64,000 nucleotides of DNA, taken from Nematostella vectensis (lineage: Eukaryota > Cnidaria > Anthozoa > Actiniaria > Edwardsiidae). Under the pieces are notes generated by a model. The model made no database searches. It saw only the letters and a program-made list of their open reading frames with translations, and was not told where the DNA came from. The position numbers and the translations under genes are program-made. Each line of letters begins with the position of its first letter. Within the stretch, counting starts at the first letter, position 1. The stretch is from contig NC_064038.1 in NCBI RefSeq assembly GCF_932526225.1, positions 3,782,001-3,846,000 on the forward strand, read 5' to 3'. Below are positions 1-12,600 of this stretch, one piece after another.

Positions 1-68
1 AAACAAGAAAGGATGGAAGAAGGGATTATAGTAAAGATAGAAAAAAAAAGTGATGATAGGAGCAACAG

Positions 69-404
69 GCAGGGGCGGCGGAAGGGGAGGGGAAGGGGGG
101 GGCAACCCCCCACTTTTTAAGGGGGGGGGCAGCGCCCCTCTACTTTTCTGAGCGGATGTTTCTTTATATATGAACGTTTTTTTAACCAACAAATTTGTTG
201 AACGTTTTAAAATCCAGTGACGCATAAAAACCTAGGTTATCCCCCGCATTCTTATAAATTGCGCTTAAGAATTTGAGGCCAAAACCCTCCCTTCCCCCTG
301 AAACCACCTACCACCCCTCCCCCTAAAACCACTACCCACCCCTCCCCTCAACATTTGCCCCCCCTCCCTCCTCCCCCCCCCCCCCCACTCCACCGCCCCT
401 GGCA
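69..404. mobile_element. Possible hAT-like terminal-inverted-repeat element, G/C-tract rich
   Basis: Thirteen bases at 70-82 (CAGGGGCGGCGGA) are matched in inverted orientation, with one mismatch, at 391-403 (TCCACCGCCCCTG). Between them lie long G tracts and C tracts. Ends beginning CAGGGGCG are typical of hAT-like transposons in animals. I could not find a clean 8-bp target duplication, so this is tentative. It lies in a myosin intron. Confidence 0.35.
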
Positions 405-440
405 GGTGAGAGAAAGAAGCTACTAGATAGGGTAGTGTAC

Positions 441-3400
441 CTGTGCCTGCATGAAACTTGAGCTGGATGTATTTGCCAAAGCGACTTGAGTTGTCATTCA
501 TCAGGGTCTGGGCGTTACCGAATGACTCGAGAAGAGGGTTCACCTGGTAAGGTATAATCATTAACACTTAATAAAAGCCTAGAAAGAAATAAGTTATTCT
601 TAACCCATCCACTTTGAGTTAATTTTGTTGGTATTTCAAAATAATTCTGGACTTCATGTGCTAATGACTTGACATGTTAATATTTTAACAACTGCATAAT
701 GACTTGACATGTTAATATTTTAACAACTGCATCATTTCCTTAATATTACTTGCATGCCATTTTCTAATCCCTAGATTTAACCTTTAGTACAGGATCTGGT
801 GACCTTTAGTTTGCAATTATAAGTTTTGGAGATAGGGTTAAGGCCTGGCTAGACTATTACGTTTCGATCGCGTAAGGTGTGAAAGGTAAGGTGCGACATG
901 ATTCCTAAATGTTTCCCTAGTTTAGCCACTACCTAAAACATGTAGCGTGCGACAAAGTTTGTAGGGCGCGACACGAAAATGTTTCTCATTTATTTGTCGG
1001 TGCTAAAAGGTTTGGCGTGTGCTACAATGATTTTAAAGGTGGCTTAACTAGAAAAAAATGTCGCAGGACATATGGTGCACGCTACATGTCTCATAGTTTA
1101 ACCAGGCCTTTATATTTCTAAGGTGCATTTTATCGGGTATATATAGAGTTGAGGTAGAATGAGCGCAATATCTAGACTGAACTGTAGCAAATACGGAACT
1201 TATTCCCCGGATAAAAGAGAATTCAATGATGATGCAGAGACGCGCACGTGTTTCTATGCCATAAATGTTCAATGTCTTCTGGTGGCTACAGCACGAAAAC
1301 GTTCCTCACATTTGGTCTTCATATCGATTTCAGGTCGCACCATGAATTATATGGAAAGTATTGATTTAACTAAATCGTACAAGTGTATCGTACCTGTAGA
1401 ATCTGTTGCTCAAGCTGGGATGTTCCCTGGGAAAGCTCCACAAGCTGACAGATAATGAACTTTGTTGACTCAGTCTTGCCCGCTCCGCTCTCACCACTGC
1501 AACGAGATGTTACACATGTTACGTATCATCTATGATAACATGCTATTTTCCCCCACCAAAGTGTTAAATAATGCAAGAAGATATTATGTGTTCTGTGGAC
1601 CTGTTGGATATCATACCTTATGACGCATCATTGGTTCTGTGGACCTGTTGGATATCATACCTTATGACACAGCATTGGTTCTGTGGACCTGTTGGATATT
1701 ATACCTTATGACACAGCATTGGTTCTGTGGACCTGTGGGATATCATACCTTATGACACAGTATTGGTTCTGAGGACCTGTTGGATATTATACCTTATGAC
1801 ACAGCATTGGTTCTGTGGGCCCGTTGAGCCTTTGCCGAGCATCGCCTGGTATGCAGCGTCCGCCAATGCATAGATGTGAGGCGCAAGACTAGACTTGACC
1901 GCCATCTTGTACTGACTTGACACCTGAATGACATAACCAAAGTGATACACAAGCTTCTTTCTTTTTTTTTCTGTCTCATAGAGATGCGGAGGGCGTTGGG
2001 GAGGGGGGCTAAAACGTGTTATCATATTGTACTACGGACATTGTACTGGCATGGGATTCATCCTCTACTTTTTTATGGTTCTGCTAGAATTTGTTGTTGG
2101 TGAGATCATATAGAATAACAATGTATATTTAAAGTCATGCTTTGTTCTTCTGATGGTAAGGGGGGGGGAAGGGTGAAGCTTAAAGGAATAGGGGACTTGC
2201 GCTAAGAGATCACGTGACTGTAAAACAACAGCAACAAATAGCAACTTATTCAGCGCTTACAAAAAAGCCAGAATTTTTTTTTTCCAAAAATGGTTTAGTT
2301 TCAGTTAACCCTTTCACTCCTGTGAGAAAAACAGACTGAAAACAGAAACCTCCCCCCCCCCCTATTTCAAGTCCAACACTACCAGTTAAGCTAAGCTACC
2401 ACTGACCCAAGACGGTATACCTTGAAGATTTCAACAATGCCCTGCGGTTCCTTTTCTTTCTAGCGACGGCACGGCTACAGCCTGTAGCTTACAACAGTTT
2501 TGCTTGTAATTTGCCTAAAAATTACAGCTTTTTCACATCTGGAGAGTGCCTTAGGACATCATAAAGTCTATTTGGGCATAATTAATGCTAAGATTTTATT
2601 TTTTAGTCGTTCTCTGATGAGACGGGCGCATTTATTGCTGAATTTTTGGTTTGATTATTTTCTCTTAGCCCCCTATTTGGGGCTAACAACAAGACCGGTA
2701 AAACCGTGAACAGTGAACAATGGAATAACAACGCTTTTATGCTTTATGATTGCTGTTGTTGTTGTTGTTTCACGCGGCGAAATGCATTTTCGTTGGTTGT
2801 CTATTTCAAAACAAAAAATACCTTAAACCATATGATTTTTCTTAAGCCTAGACTTTAAGAATCCTTGTTGTGGAAATATAAACAACTTCACTATAATGAT
2901 ATGGCAAAGGACCGGGTACTCCCGCTAAAAAGTCGCGACGACATAGAATAACAAAATGAGTGTGGCCAACAGAAATTTCATCACCTAAGGGATAGCGAAA
3001 CGAGTAGTCACAAAAAGTTCAACCCTAAATCGGATTTTTTTTTTAGACTAGCGGAACCAGAAATCAATCTTTACACTGATAATATAGCTATATATAATAC
3101 ACCAAGAACTTTTCAGTTTCTTTGCAGGCGAAAGCTCGTTATAAACTGGGAAGGGATACGAACATTTAAAGTTTAGTTCTCCGCGTTATGGGATATTTTT
3201 ATATCTCTGGTATGCTCTAGTATTAAGGAGCTTTTGTTTACAAATTTCTTAGAGTAATTAAAACCGACAAGTAATTTAATTCATAGTTTGAGACATCTAT
3301 CAAAATGCAAATATCATAAAAATGCATTTTTCTTAAATTAAAAATTGACAAACCATGATGAAAATCAACAACAAAGATCACAGTATTTCTTAGAAAATAC

Positions 3401-3781
3401 TTCGATAATTGTAGATGAACTTAACAACCGAGCTCCGAAAGAAATATATTGTTGTTTGTCAAACTTTGAAGTACTTCCATTGAAGCACTAGATACTGGTA
3501 CTTACATTTTGACTGTAAATTGGCAAGGTCTTGAACGGGTTAACAGCAATTAGAATATCCCCGACGTACGTCTGCAGTGGAATGAAATACGTCAAATCCA
3601 ACAACCAGAATTTAACAATGTCCTGGGAGAAACTACGATACTGAAAAAAAGTTATCTTAAGCCTTAAACGTACGTAAATGATGTCTTGCTGGTAGCGAAG
3701 TTTGAGTTCGTGTAGGATAATTTCTGTTTCAAGTTCTGGAAGAGTCGCAAGATCGTTTGAGCGAGGAATTGACGCCGCCAT
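441..3781 (-). CDS. Unconventional myosin motor domain, 5' part (runs off the left edge)
   Basis: Actin-based motor; the exons here code the N-terminal part of the ATPase head. Coding exons: 3674-3781 (start ATG), 3506-3571, 1793-1923, 1394-1496 and 441-543, all with GT/AG borders and phases that join without error. The order of motifs is that of a myosin head: [10 protein letters not shown] near residue 9, [13 protein letters not shown] at the start of exon 2, the P-loop GESGAGKT split across the exon 3/4 junction, and switch [10 protein letters not shown] in exon 5. The start at 3781 lies in a strong context (ATCATGGCG) only a few codons before the motor, so there is no N-terminal kinase as in many class III myosins. 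Class is not settled; the sequence looks closest to the class III/XVI group. No further exon could be found in bases 1-440, so the rest of the head and the tail are outside the window. The intron after exon 3 starts with copies of its own donor. Confidence 0.9.
841..1109. mobile_element. PIF/Harbinger-like MITE
   Basis: The ends are inverted copies: AGGCCTGGCTAGACTAT at 841 and its reverse complement with two mismatches ending at 1109. The element is flanked on both sides by TTA (838-840 and 1110-1112), a 3-bp target duplication of the kind made by Harbinger transposases. There is no coding capacity in 269 bp. It sits in the myosin intron between exons 4 and 5. Confidence 0.6.
1590..1833 (-). 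repeat. 44-bp minisatellite containing the myosin exon 3 splice donor
   Basis: Five complete 44-bp units start at 1590, 1634, 1678, 1722 and 1766, and the sixth (1810 on) merges into the true exon 3. Read on the minus strand each unit carries GTGTCATAAG|GTATAATAT or a close variant, which is the end of exon 3 and its donor. The functional donor is the one after base 1793, the first met in the direction of transcription. The others are decoys inside the intron. Confidence 0.9.
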
Positions 3782-4873
3782 GATTGTCGTTTCACCCTTC
3801 ACTTGTGATACCCCGTTGGTTTGTTATTGTATATAACAATAAAGCATTACTCATGCAAATTTTGATGCAATGTGAACGACTGGACCCTGGGCCTTTATGT
3901 TTATTTCATTTTCTTCAGCGCGGCGGTAGCCATTAATATGGACACACTCTTTGTTTAAAGAACCTTTTTCATAAGAAATGTCCAGCCTGAGATTTCGCCA
4001 AATGTTAAGGACATTCCTTGGCTCAGATACCGGCAAAATAATGTTTTGTTAGTGTCCAGCGTTTTAAAATGCAAAATCAAATTGTGTAGAAACATTTTTC
4101 AGAGGGGGGAGGGGTTAATAGGTTTCTTGTAAAAGGAGGGTTAATTTGGATACCTGATACGGTGTGACTCAAGCGCTTAGAACTAAAAACACAAGGGCTT
4201 TTTCATGTCGGTAATTGCTTGAATAAACTCCGGACCTTTTCATGTCGCAGACAGTAAGAGGAGCTTCTTTCCAAACCCTTTTTGTCGCTAGATAAGAGTG
4301 CAGTAGTGTACAAATCCCAACAAAACCATAATAAATCAAGCTTTAAATAATAGAATGTTGCAGTAGTTATAGTACTTTCAGTTTAAGTTTCTCCCTTTCG
4401 TCTTACCTTAGTTCGACTTTGTTCCCCCTCGTTATCAAAGTCTAAATGACATATAAGCCTACTAGTGGATCATCAGCTGTTCTCCGCCACCTCTTCCCTA
4501 AGCCCTATTTGCCCAGCTGTGGCTATTTGATCTTCTTGAAGGAAGCCTGTAAGACGTAGTATAATCTCTGCATGTCCTTCCGCTGTTATTTGCGACCTCT
4601 TCCACTCAGCCTTATTTGTCCAGCTGGTGCTATTTGATCTTCTCGGGTAGCAAGAGGTGTCTGAGCCTTCGGCCTTTTGACGTAGTCAAATCATCAGCTG
4701 TTCTTTGACACCTCTTCCACTAAACCCTATTCGTTCAAATGTGGTTATTTGTCCTTCTCGAGTGCCATGTGTTGTCTGAGCTGCCCAGATTGCACTGCTC
4801 ATCTTAAGTACGACAGGAGTGCTAGTCTGCTTCCATTTCGCACTGTTCTAATCAATTATACATTGACTAAAAG
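3782..4873. promoter_or_regulatory. Shared 1.1-kb intergenic region between divergent myosin and astacin genes
   Basis: The myosin start (minus, 3781) and the astacin start (plus, 4874) face away from each other, so this spacer should hold both promoters. Between about 4468 and 4790 it contains three diverged copies of a block of roughly 110 bp. Each has a CAGCTG E-box or a close variant, a CACCTCTTCCACTAA-like segment, a CCCTATT segment and TATTTGATCTTCT. No clear TATA box was found. Repeated upstream blocks with E-boxes may be regulatory, but that is inference. Confidence 0.45.
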
Positions 4874-7800
4874 ATGCGGAATTTCATCCTCTTTGTACTC
4901 GTGACCACTGCCTTTGCTGTGAATCCTGAGGGTAAGTACTGGAAACTGTTTACTTCTTTCGCAAACATGTTCTTATTTATCTTATTTATTTTGTAATGTA
5001 GGCTATGTTAGGGCCCTTTCACTAAGATAGAGATTGTTAATAACTTTTCACTTATTTAATCATCAAACCAAATCCCCTCCTAGATATCCCTCATTTAACT
5101 AGCATTAATGCCTTCCTGAAAAAAAAAACGCAAACCCTTTTGTAAATGCAATGTTTGAATTCATCTTTACTCACACATTAAATAAACTAACATAACCTCA
5201 AACCATCTTATCTAATCTGACCTTACCCAAGCTAACTCACTCCCGCGCCACTTTGTCCAGCTTTGCCACGTCTCGCCTCGCCTTAAGCTCTATACCCTCT
5301 AGTCTCCCCTGACAACCTCTCACTTCGATTCGACCAACAATACGTCAACTCATCTTGTATAGCCTTATTGAACCTCCCTTAACATACACTTACCTTACCT
5401 CATACATAATCTATTCTATTCTAAGATCTTTTACCTCGCCTTATCTTAACTTAAACATAAAGTTATCTACCTAAACTAGACCAATTCATTTATTTCCGGC
5501 TGAGCACATCTTACGCTAACCTCACTTTACCTCAATTATCTTGATACACTTGACTGCGCACGCAAGTGCGGCCTAGCTCGATTAGCTCCTCAACTCATGT
5601 GCCGCACCGAACCATTGAACCCCATTGGCATGCAGCCCTAGGTTTATTTCCAAATCAAAGGCATTTTGTTGTTGTTCATCTCATCATTCACTTTGTTCGT
5701 TTCTGGCAAATCCCATAGAAAATGAAGGGGGCCCTGATCTGTTCGAAGGAGACATAAAGCTTGACCCTGCTCAGCGTTGGGCGCTGCTGGATGGCATGGG
5801 CCTAGGCGAGACGGGACTGCGCGGTTCTATGATAGGCAATCAATGGCCCGGAGGTCTGGTTCCCTACACCATTGATGCAAGTCTTAGTAGGTGTTTCTTC
5901 TTTACTGATACCATTCTTCTTGGGCCTTGGCAAGCTGGGGGTGAACCAAAGCAATTGTAACGGCAAAGGCATGGGAATTTTATTCAGGATTTTCTGTTCT
6001 TGCGTGTGGGCAAACTATTTTCGTCCATATTTGTCTCAGATATGATGTTTATGACATATTTACTAGAACAGATTTCGCACAAAGTCTGCCTACACTCAGT
6101 TATTGTTGGTTGTCTCACACACAAAAGAAATCATATACACGTGAAGACACATTTCATATCTCAGCTTAGGAAGTTCCCCAAGACGCTCTAATAGGCCCTG
6201 CGCTACGCTGTGCTTGGTGTAACCGTAAGGACAGGCATATAGAAACTGGTTTTTGACATCCCTGTTCATGGGAATCCGAATTTGGCTCGAACTTTTGGTT
6301 AATATATATATATATATATATATATAAATTCAAAAAAGAACCGGATGAGGAAAACGGAATAACTTTGAGTTAGCAGGAAGTTCATGTTATCAAGGATTCA
6401 AATTGTAGGGATAAATAAAATGTGTACAGTAAACATGACGCTAAACCCTTGAAGCCACAAAATTCTTACAATGTGTTTCCCATTTCAGAAAAGTATTCTG
6501 ATATAGTATCTGTGATAATGGAAGGCATGCGCGAATGGTCTTCCAAGACTTGCATTAAATTCAAGAAGAGAACGAATGAGCGCGGCTATATCAATTTCAA
6601 GTCGGGTTTTGGGTGAGTATATGAGTCATGAGGTATGATCATATGTACAAGTTGATATCTAACCTACGTGGCAAGCGCAAGGGACTTAGGGAAACTGGGG
6701 GTAAGAAACCGCGTGAGGATGGGAAAACGAAAACTTAAAGAGCTCTCCAATCTTTTTGCGCGACCATATCCTCCCCTACCCTTTGCTTAGCAGGCTAATT
6801 TATCTTATGATCTTTATATCTTATATCTTTATCTTTATATCTTAGCTTTATACATGACAAAGGGTAGGTTGGGGTATACGTTTTTGTAATTCCAATAATG
6901 AATCGTTTATCCATTGTACGACTGATCTGATCCGTTTGTTTTAAAACAGCTGCTTTTCCAATCTTGGTTACCTTGGAATTAAACAGGATATAGTGCTTGG
7001 TCAGGGATGCTGGAAGAAGGGAATTGTCGCCCATGAAATAGGTATGCTTACTGTACTCACGTCTGGCTCTCCGTCTGTCCGTCCGTCTATCCTTGACTTT
7101 GTGACCTTGTCCTGCAAGAGTAGTCGCTCTGACCACTACTAGAACAGTATTGCGTGACCAGTATTCCATTGCGTTACATGCTCTGTATGGGCAGTCACGC
7201 TCTTATTGTGATCAGCACCACTATATTGCGTGACTAGTATTGTTTTGCGTTACAGCACACGCGCTTGGATTCTTGCATGAGCAGTCACGCCCAGACCGTG
7301 ACCAATACGTCACTATTGTCTGGAACAACATTGCGGACGGTGAGTGGGGGATTTCAATGGGATTAATGAGAATTAAATAGAGTTGCTGAAAATTTAACCG
7401 TTACCGCGAAAAACGCCTATTTTTAACCGTTAACTGCGACCCTCTAAATGAGCATTTTATTCTGAAGATAAGAATTCCATAATTTATTCTGTCACTAATG
7501 GAATTATTTTCATTGTTGAATTAGGCAAAATCGACCAATTTAAAATATACGGATCTATTGACTCCCTGGGAACTCCTTATGACTACGGATCCGTCATGCA
7601 CTACGCGCCTAGAGCATTTACCAAGAATGGACAACCTACAATTGTGCCGAAGCAATCTGGTGTGAGCATGTTTGTCTTATGTGCATTAGTGGGCAAAAAT
7701 GAAAGTCTCAAGTTGTATTATATGAACAAGAGTGTAAGCTTGCAATACTTATTAGGCCTCTTATTTATCAAACTCCATCCGCGCCTGGATGGTATAAATT

Positions 7801-8561
7801 TATAAACTTTCATTACTGATGAAAGATGACATGATTAATGTGTTTTGCAGTCAGAGGGAACAGCTTAAACCAGGTTTCAAAGTGCTGCAGAACAAGAACA
7901 TTTTTGTAAGGAAATCCATACAGTTCACAAAAAAGGGTTCCGGGCTAGTGACTAGAGTGGCACGAGTACTTCAACCACGTCCCTCGATTTTCCAGTCCCC
8001 CCTCCCTCCCCGACACACACACACCACCGCCAGTCCCGACTTTTGTTTATTTGCAGGTTCGGATAGGGCAGCGGGAAGGTGTTAGTGCAATTGATGCCAA
8101 ACAAATGGATCTGCTATACAAGAGGCAGTGTTCTGGGGGCGGAGACGGTGGATGTATGTACAAAAAATACCTGCTTTTCAACAAAGACTTCACAATACGA
8201 CGAGCGCTACCGTGGATACCTTGATAGTTTTGTGAGCCAGTAAGCCAATTAGGATGTGAGAAACGTGCTATCTGACTGGCACCAACGTCACTAGCCAATC
8301 TGGGTGGCAAACAAATACTTCAATCAGAATACGATGGAATCCTCCAGTTATCAAATAAGTGTCAATCAAAACTGCGGCCTCCATGGTGGCCACGGTAGCG
8401 CGCGATGCCCTAGAACAATTTTGACCATTAGCAATTTTGCATTTTCAGCAGACTGTTTCGACAAGCATCATAGCTGCAGCGATTTGCTCAAATACTGCAA
8501 AGCGGCCCACATGGCCAAATGGCTGAAAACTAACTGCAAGAAAACGTGCGGCCACTGCTGA
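4874..8561 (+). CDS. Secreted astacin metalloprotease with C-terminal ShK domain (intact, 8 exons, 290 aa)
   Basis: Zinc endopeptidase of the M12A astacin family. Exons: 4874-4931, 5719-5886, 6489-6612, 6950-7041, 7256-7339, 7525-7661, 8057-8153 and 8449-8561; the sum is 873 nt, in frame, with stop TGA. Residues 1-15 form a signal peptide ending AFA. The propeptide carries the FEGD aspartate switch. The catalytic helix [12 protein letters not shown] begins at residue 145 (zinc ligands H145, H149, H155; catalytic E146), and the Met-turn SVMHY ends at Y202. After a GGGDGG linker, residues 254-290 form a ShK module with six cysteines in the usual spacing. Astacin-ShK proteins are known from cnidarian digestive and gland cells and from nematocysts; whether this one is venom-associated or digestive cannot be told from sequence. 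The AATAAA at 9044 is the first poly(A) signal noted downstream. Confidence 0.95.
6302..6327. repeat. (TA)n microsatellite in astacin intron 2
   Basis: A run of alternating T and A, about 12 copies, between exons 2 and 3 of the astacin gene. Nothing else recognisable was seen in this intron. Confidence 0.9.
7128..7255 (+). repeat. Decayed partial copies of the astacin exon 5 region in the preceding intron
   Basis: Upstream of exon 5 (7256-7339) the intron repeats parts of it. ATGGGCAGTCACGC near 7187 resembles ATGAGCAGTCACGC of the exon, and GTGATCAGCACCACTAT resembles GTGACCAATACGTCACTAT. The tract TATTGCGTGACTAGTATT occurs twice as well. The copies are too diverged to code. They look like an old tandem duplication across the exon border. 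Confidence 0.5.
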
Positions 8562-9635
8562 CCGGTATGTATCGCAGTCGTTGAATCAAGCCAGCTAGCC
8601 ATTGAGCCGCGGTACGTGCCATGCCAGCGTTAGTGAGGCGCCTAAGACGTCGACTGGAAATAGAACCTGGCTAAGTACTTAGGTTTCTTTCGTATTGACA
8701 TAAATGTTTAGCCACTATTTTTTTTTTTTTTTGAAGGCGAAATTCATTATCAAAAATGTCTGTAGAAATACTTATCAATCTCCTATTTCTTTTTACTTTA
8801 GCCCGGATAAAATTGGTTTGAATTAGAAATATAATATTAACCTTTCTTCAGAACATATAACTTGTACAATTTTAAAGTCTAAACAAAGTTTTCCATAGCA
8901 CGAGACTTTACCTTGGTTTGACGTTTTCGCGACCGAAGAAGGAAAGCGTGAATTCTTGAGCATTCACTTTCCAAGGGTTCGGGTGAATCCTTAAAGGATA
9001 GATGACAAGAAATTGCAAAAGTATTTGCTGCATGGGTCATTTCAATAAATCAATTTTATGATTTGAAACCAACAGGTCATGACCAGGCTTCTATCGAGGT
9101 ACCGGAATGCCGTGTCAAGCGCAAGGATTTTAATGATAAAATGCAATATGATACGAAAATCGGATAATAAAATTGTTGATCTGTTGCTTGAGTTGCTTCT
9201 TGGAGGTCCCATCACTTCTTCTTTTTCCATTTTTTTTATTACAAAAGTTATTGGTCCAAAAAGTTAAACCCCCTTTTCAGTCATACTTTGTTCATGTCGA
9301 TTTATATAGATATTCTTGCCGAGTACCTCAGCGAAGGTTAAGGGTGTTCGGGAAAAGCAACAACATATGGCTGAAAAAAGAAATGTTTTAACGCTAAATT
9401 TCTGACAAAAAATATTTTACCACTTTGAAGTTTGGAAATATAGAATAAAATACGTGTTCGCATTTTTTTATTTATAACTTTATTCTTATAGACATAATTT
9501 TAAATATTGATTTCCTATGAATATATAACATATAGCAATAAATGGGAAAGCGTAAAGCATAATAATAGCGCTTAATACGCCCTTAATTTATACAGCGGCT
9601 TGTCTCTGCTGGATTTTCTTTTTTTAAATATTGCA
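8562..9635. other. Convergent 3' spacer between the astacin and LDLa-CUB genes
   Basis: This AT-rich stretch separates two convergent genes. A plus-strand AATAAA lies at 9044-9049 for the astacin transcript, and a minus-strand AATAAA (TTTATT at 9467-9472) lies about 165 bases after the LDLa-CUB stop. No coding region or RNA gene was recognised. Confidence 0.5.
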
Positions 9636-12600
9636 TCAATTCCACTGAAATAAAATGAAATAAAAGTGTTTACTATCTTACAATGTAAGACTATTTGCCT
9701 TGTATGACTCACTGTGCAAAAATACGTGAAAGGTTTTGAATTACAAGCTGTGTCTTAAGATTAATCCACTAAAGAGATTTATAACATCATATGTAAGTTA
9801 AAGGTAGTGGTTTCTCACGTCTTCATGCTACAATATACTCACGTGTGCTTTGTATCGCAACTTGAATCCTCGCTTGTTGTTGTGGTTATCTGAGTTGAAT
9901 ACTATAATCAGGACGTTCCCCTTGATGTCTAGTGTCACGGGGTAGATATAGGAGCCACAGTGCCGGCATCCCACTTGGTTATACAGACGATCCATAAACA
10001 TGAGATAATCAAACCTGAATTTGAAGAAACATAAATAAATACATTAAAACCCGGGTAACTTGAATTATTCCATTTCCATTTCTACCTTCAAGTTTCCCCG
10101 AGATGAAGTTTATCCAGTCATTTCCTGGATACTCTCTTTTAATTACTTCAATTTATAACAAACACCACGGAACTGACCCCTGAAGTATATAGGATAAGAA
10201 TTTCCTTTGCCGACAGGTGTTCTTTGCTTTAAAAAAAAAAAAAAAACAAACGCAAAGAAAGTCACTAATCTTAGCCGCGTTGACATCGACAAAAAAGGGG
10301 CACTACTTACGAGCAGTGACGGTCCGGCTCCAGACGCAGCGTTTCTATGACAACACTGATCACGTGATAGTAGCTCGGTAGACTGATGACCCACTTGCAG
10401 TGCGTATCAGAGGGGTAGGGTCGGGGGTGGTTTGGTGACATTATAAGACCCTCGCGAGCCGTCAGGACACCCCCGCATCGTCTTAACTCTGTGCGAATAA
10501 AAGGAGTCATAAAAGGAATTTTCTTTTAATAAATAAATCATTCGTTAAATGTTAACATCATTGGCTCTAATGGCTTTTAAGTACTGCAATCATTTTCTTG
10601 ATGTTTTCCTCGTTGTTTTCCTCTCGTTGTTTTACTGGAAGCAAGCGTAGGAGCTAGTGCAAAGACAATCGAAGCGAAAACCGGTCAAACAAAAATGCAA
10701 AATAATGCTGTGTTCGCGTCTCAGTGAGAACCAGACAATAACTCGAATAGTGTCAAATAATCAGGATGGAGAATTCGAGGCGTTAGAGGTAACTCGGCAT
10801 TTATTCGAGCAATTCGCCGTATTTGACGCATACTCCGTCGCCACCACTTTGAACTAGACAAAAAATCCAATTTGAAATCGAATAGCCTTGTTAGATAGTA
10901 CAACGTGATCGACTTAAAGGCATAGATGAGACGCCCTAGGCAGCCCCCTCAGAATACAGATTAGATCTAAACTGTTTGTTTTCGTGAAAAAAAAGGGGGG
11001 GGGGGAGCGGAAGAAATCTCCCTGTAGCAAAGAGGAGAGTAATCCCCAGGTTACCTCCCTGCGTGCGCCCCTACGCCCAACCACCTATTAAGAGGTCTTA
11101 CCTGGTGTTGTACTTGGTGTTGTACTTAACGCACGAGTCAACATCATCTTTCGTGTAGGTAATCTAGTAGAATGTCTTTTAGTAGTAGGTCTTTTAGTAG
11201 GATATCTTTTAGTGGTAGCTTTAGTAGTTGATGGCATTCTCGTCGGCTCATCCAATCTAGCAGTAGACGTTAATAATGTCGATAACATATTTGAAGTTGT
11301 CAGTCGATTCGTAGGCATCGTTCGACTAGGAATTAATGATGACCGACTAGCTTCCGATGATTTTATATACGTTCGAGTACTAGTCGTTAATTTTCGACTA
11401 GATACCGAGATTGTCAAACTAACCGCAGTCGTTGTTCCACTATTTCCTGATGTTTTCCGACTTGTTTCCGAGGTTGGCCGTATATTCGAAAATGTTTTTC
11501 GACTGGTTGCCGATGTTTTCAAACCTGTTTCCGATATGTTACGATGGGTAGGCGATGTTGTCCAACTGGCTGTCGATATTGTCCCTATAGTCACTGTGGT
11601 TGGTTTAGCAGAGTTCGTATCTCCGATCGTAGTCCGGACGGTAACCGTGCTTGAGTTTGTTGTCGTTAATCTCGGCTTAACCGTACTCGGGATTGGTGTA
11701 GTCCGCAGGAACGTTCTTTGTGTTGAGAGCACCACTGGTGATAGTATACCCGCTGGTTTGGTAAAGTTCATGGTTTCCGAAGTTGCTTTCGTTGGGGTGG
11801 TCGTAGCACGAGGAGTCGTTCTTCCTGACACTTGTGTAGCAGCGCTTGGTGCTAGTTAAAACGACACTTATCGGACAAAGTGATAATTATATTTACTGCC
11901 TAGACGGTGTTTGACGTGGTAATGATAGCACTTCATGCAGTAATATTGGTGGTGTGATCAGGGGGTGTAGGGTGTTGAGATTGATTATTTTGTGGGTATA
12001 GCTGTAGTTGTTGAGGGTTGAAGATGATGCTGAAAGTAATGATGATTTATGATGATACTGTGCGATCGAGAAATCGTGATCATGTGATAATGATGATTGT
12101 GTTGATGACGATAATGATGATAGTGTTGATAATGATTGTAGTGACAATGATGATAATGATAATGTTATGATAATGATAATGATAGAAACAGAAATAATCT
12201 AGGGTGGCGTCGAGCCGGGCACTGTCCCATATTTTCAGAAATTCTTCTTAAAAATAGATAGAAATTATTCTTTTTCATTAATTTTAATTAATCAAAATTC
12301 TTGCTTCGGCCCTCTGTTATGGGAACTCCTGGATCCGCCCCTATTTACTGCAGTGATGATGATGATGATGATGATGATGATATTGATGATGATGATGATG
12401 AAGATGTTTCTATAAATCGATACCACTAACCGCATCCTCTTTCGTCACTTTCGTCCCCGCAGTCATCATCAAGATCGCATACGAGAGCCCCGCTAATACA
12501 TCGACCATTTGCGCATCTGAAATCGCCTGCTTTACAAGTAAACATCGCTGGAACATGAGAAAAAAACAATAACGGTGTTATTAGACTAATAGGGGGAGGC

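Noticed and set aside
7850..7906. Possible extra astacin exon after TTTTGCAG with a GTAAGG donor
   Set aside because: Its only open phase does not fit the neighbouring exons, and exons 6 and 7 join perfectly without it.
11212..11859. 215-codon plus-strand open frame
   Set aside because: It is antisense to the mucin-like exon of the LDLa-CUB gene, whose codon bias leaves the opposite strand open.
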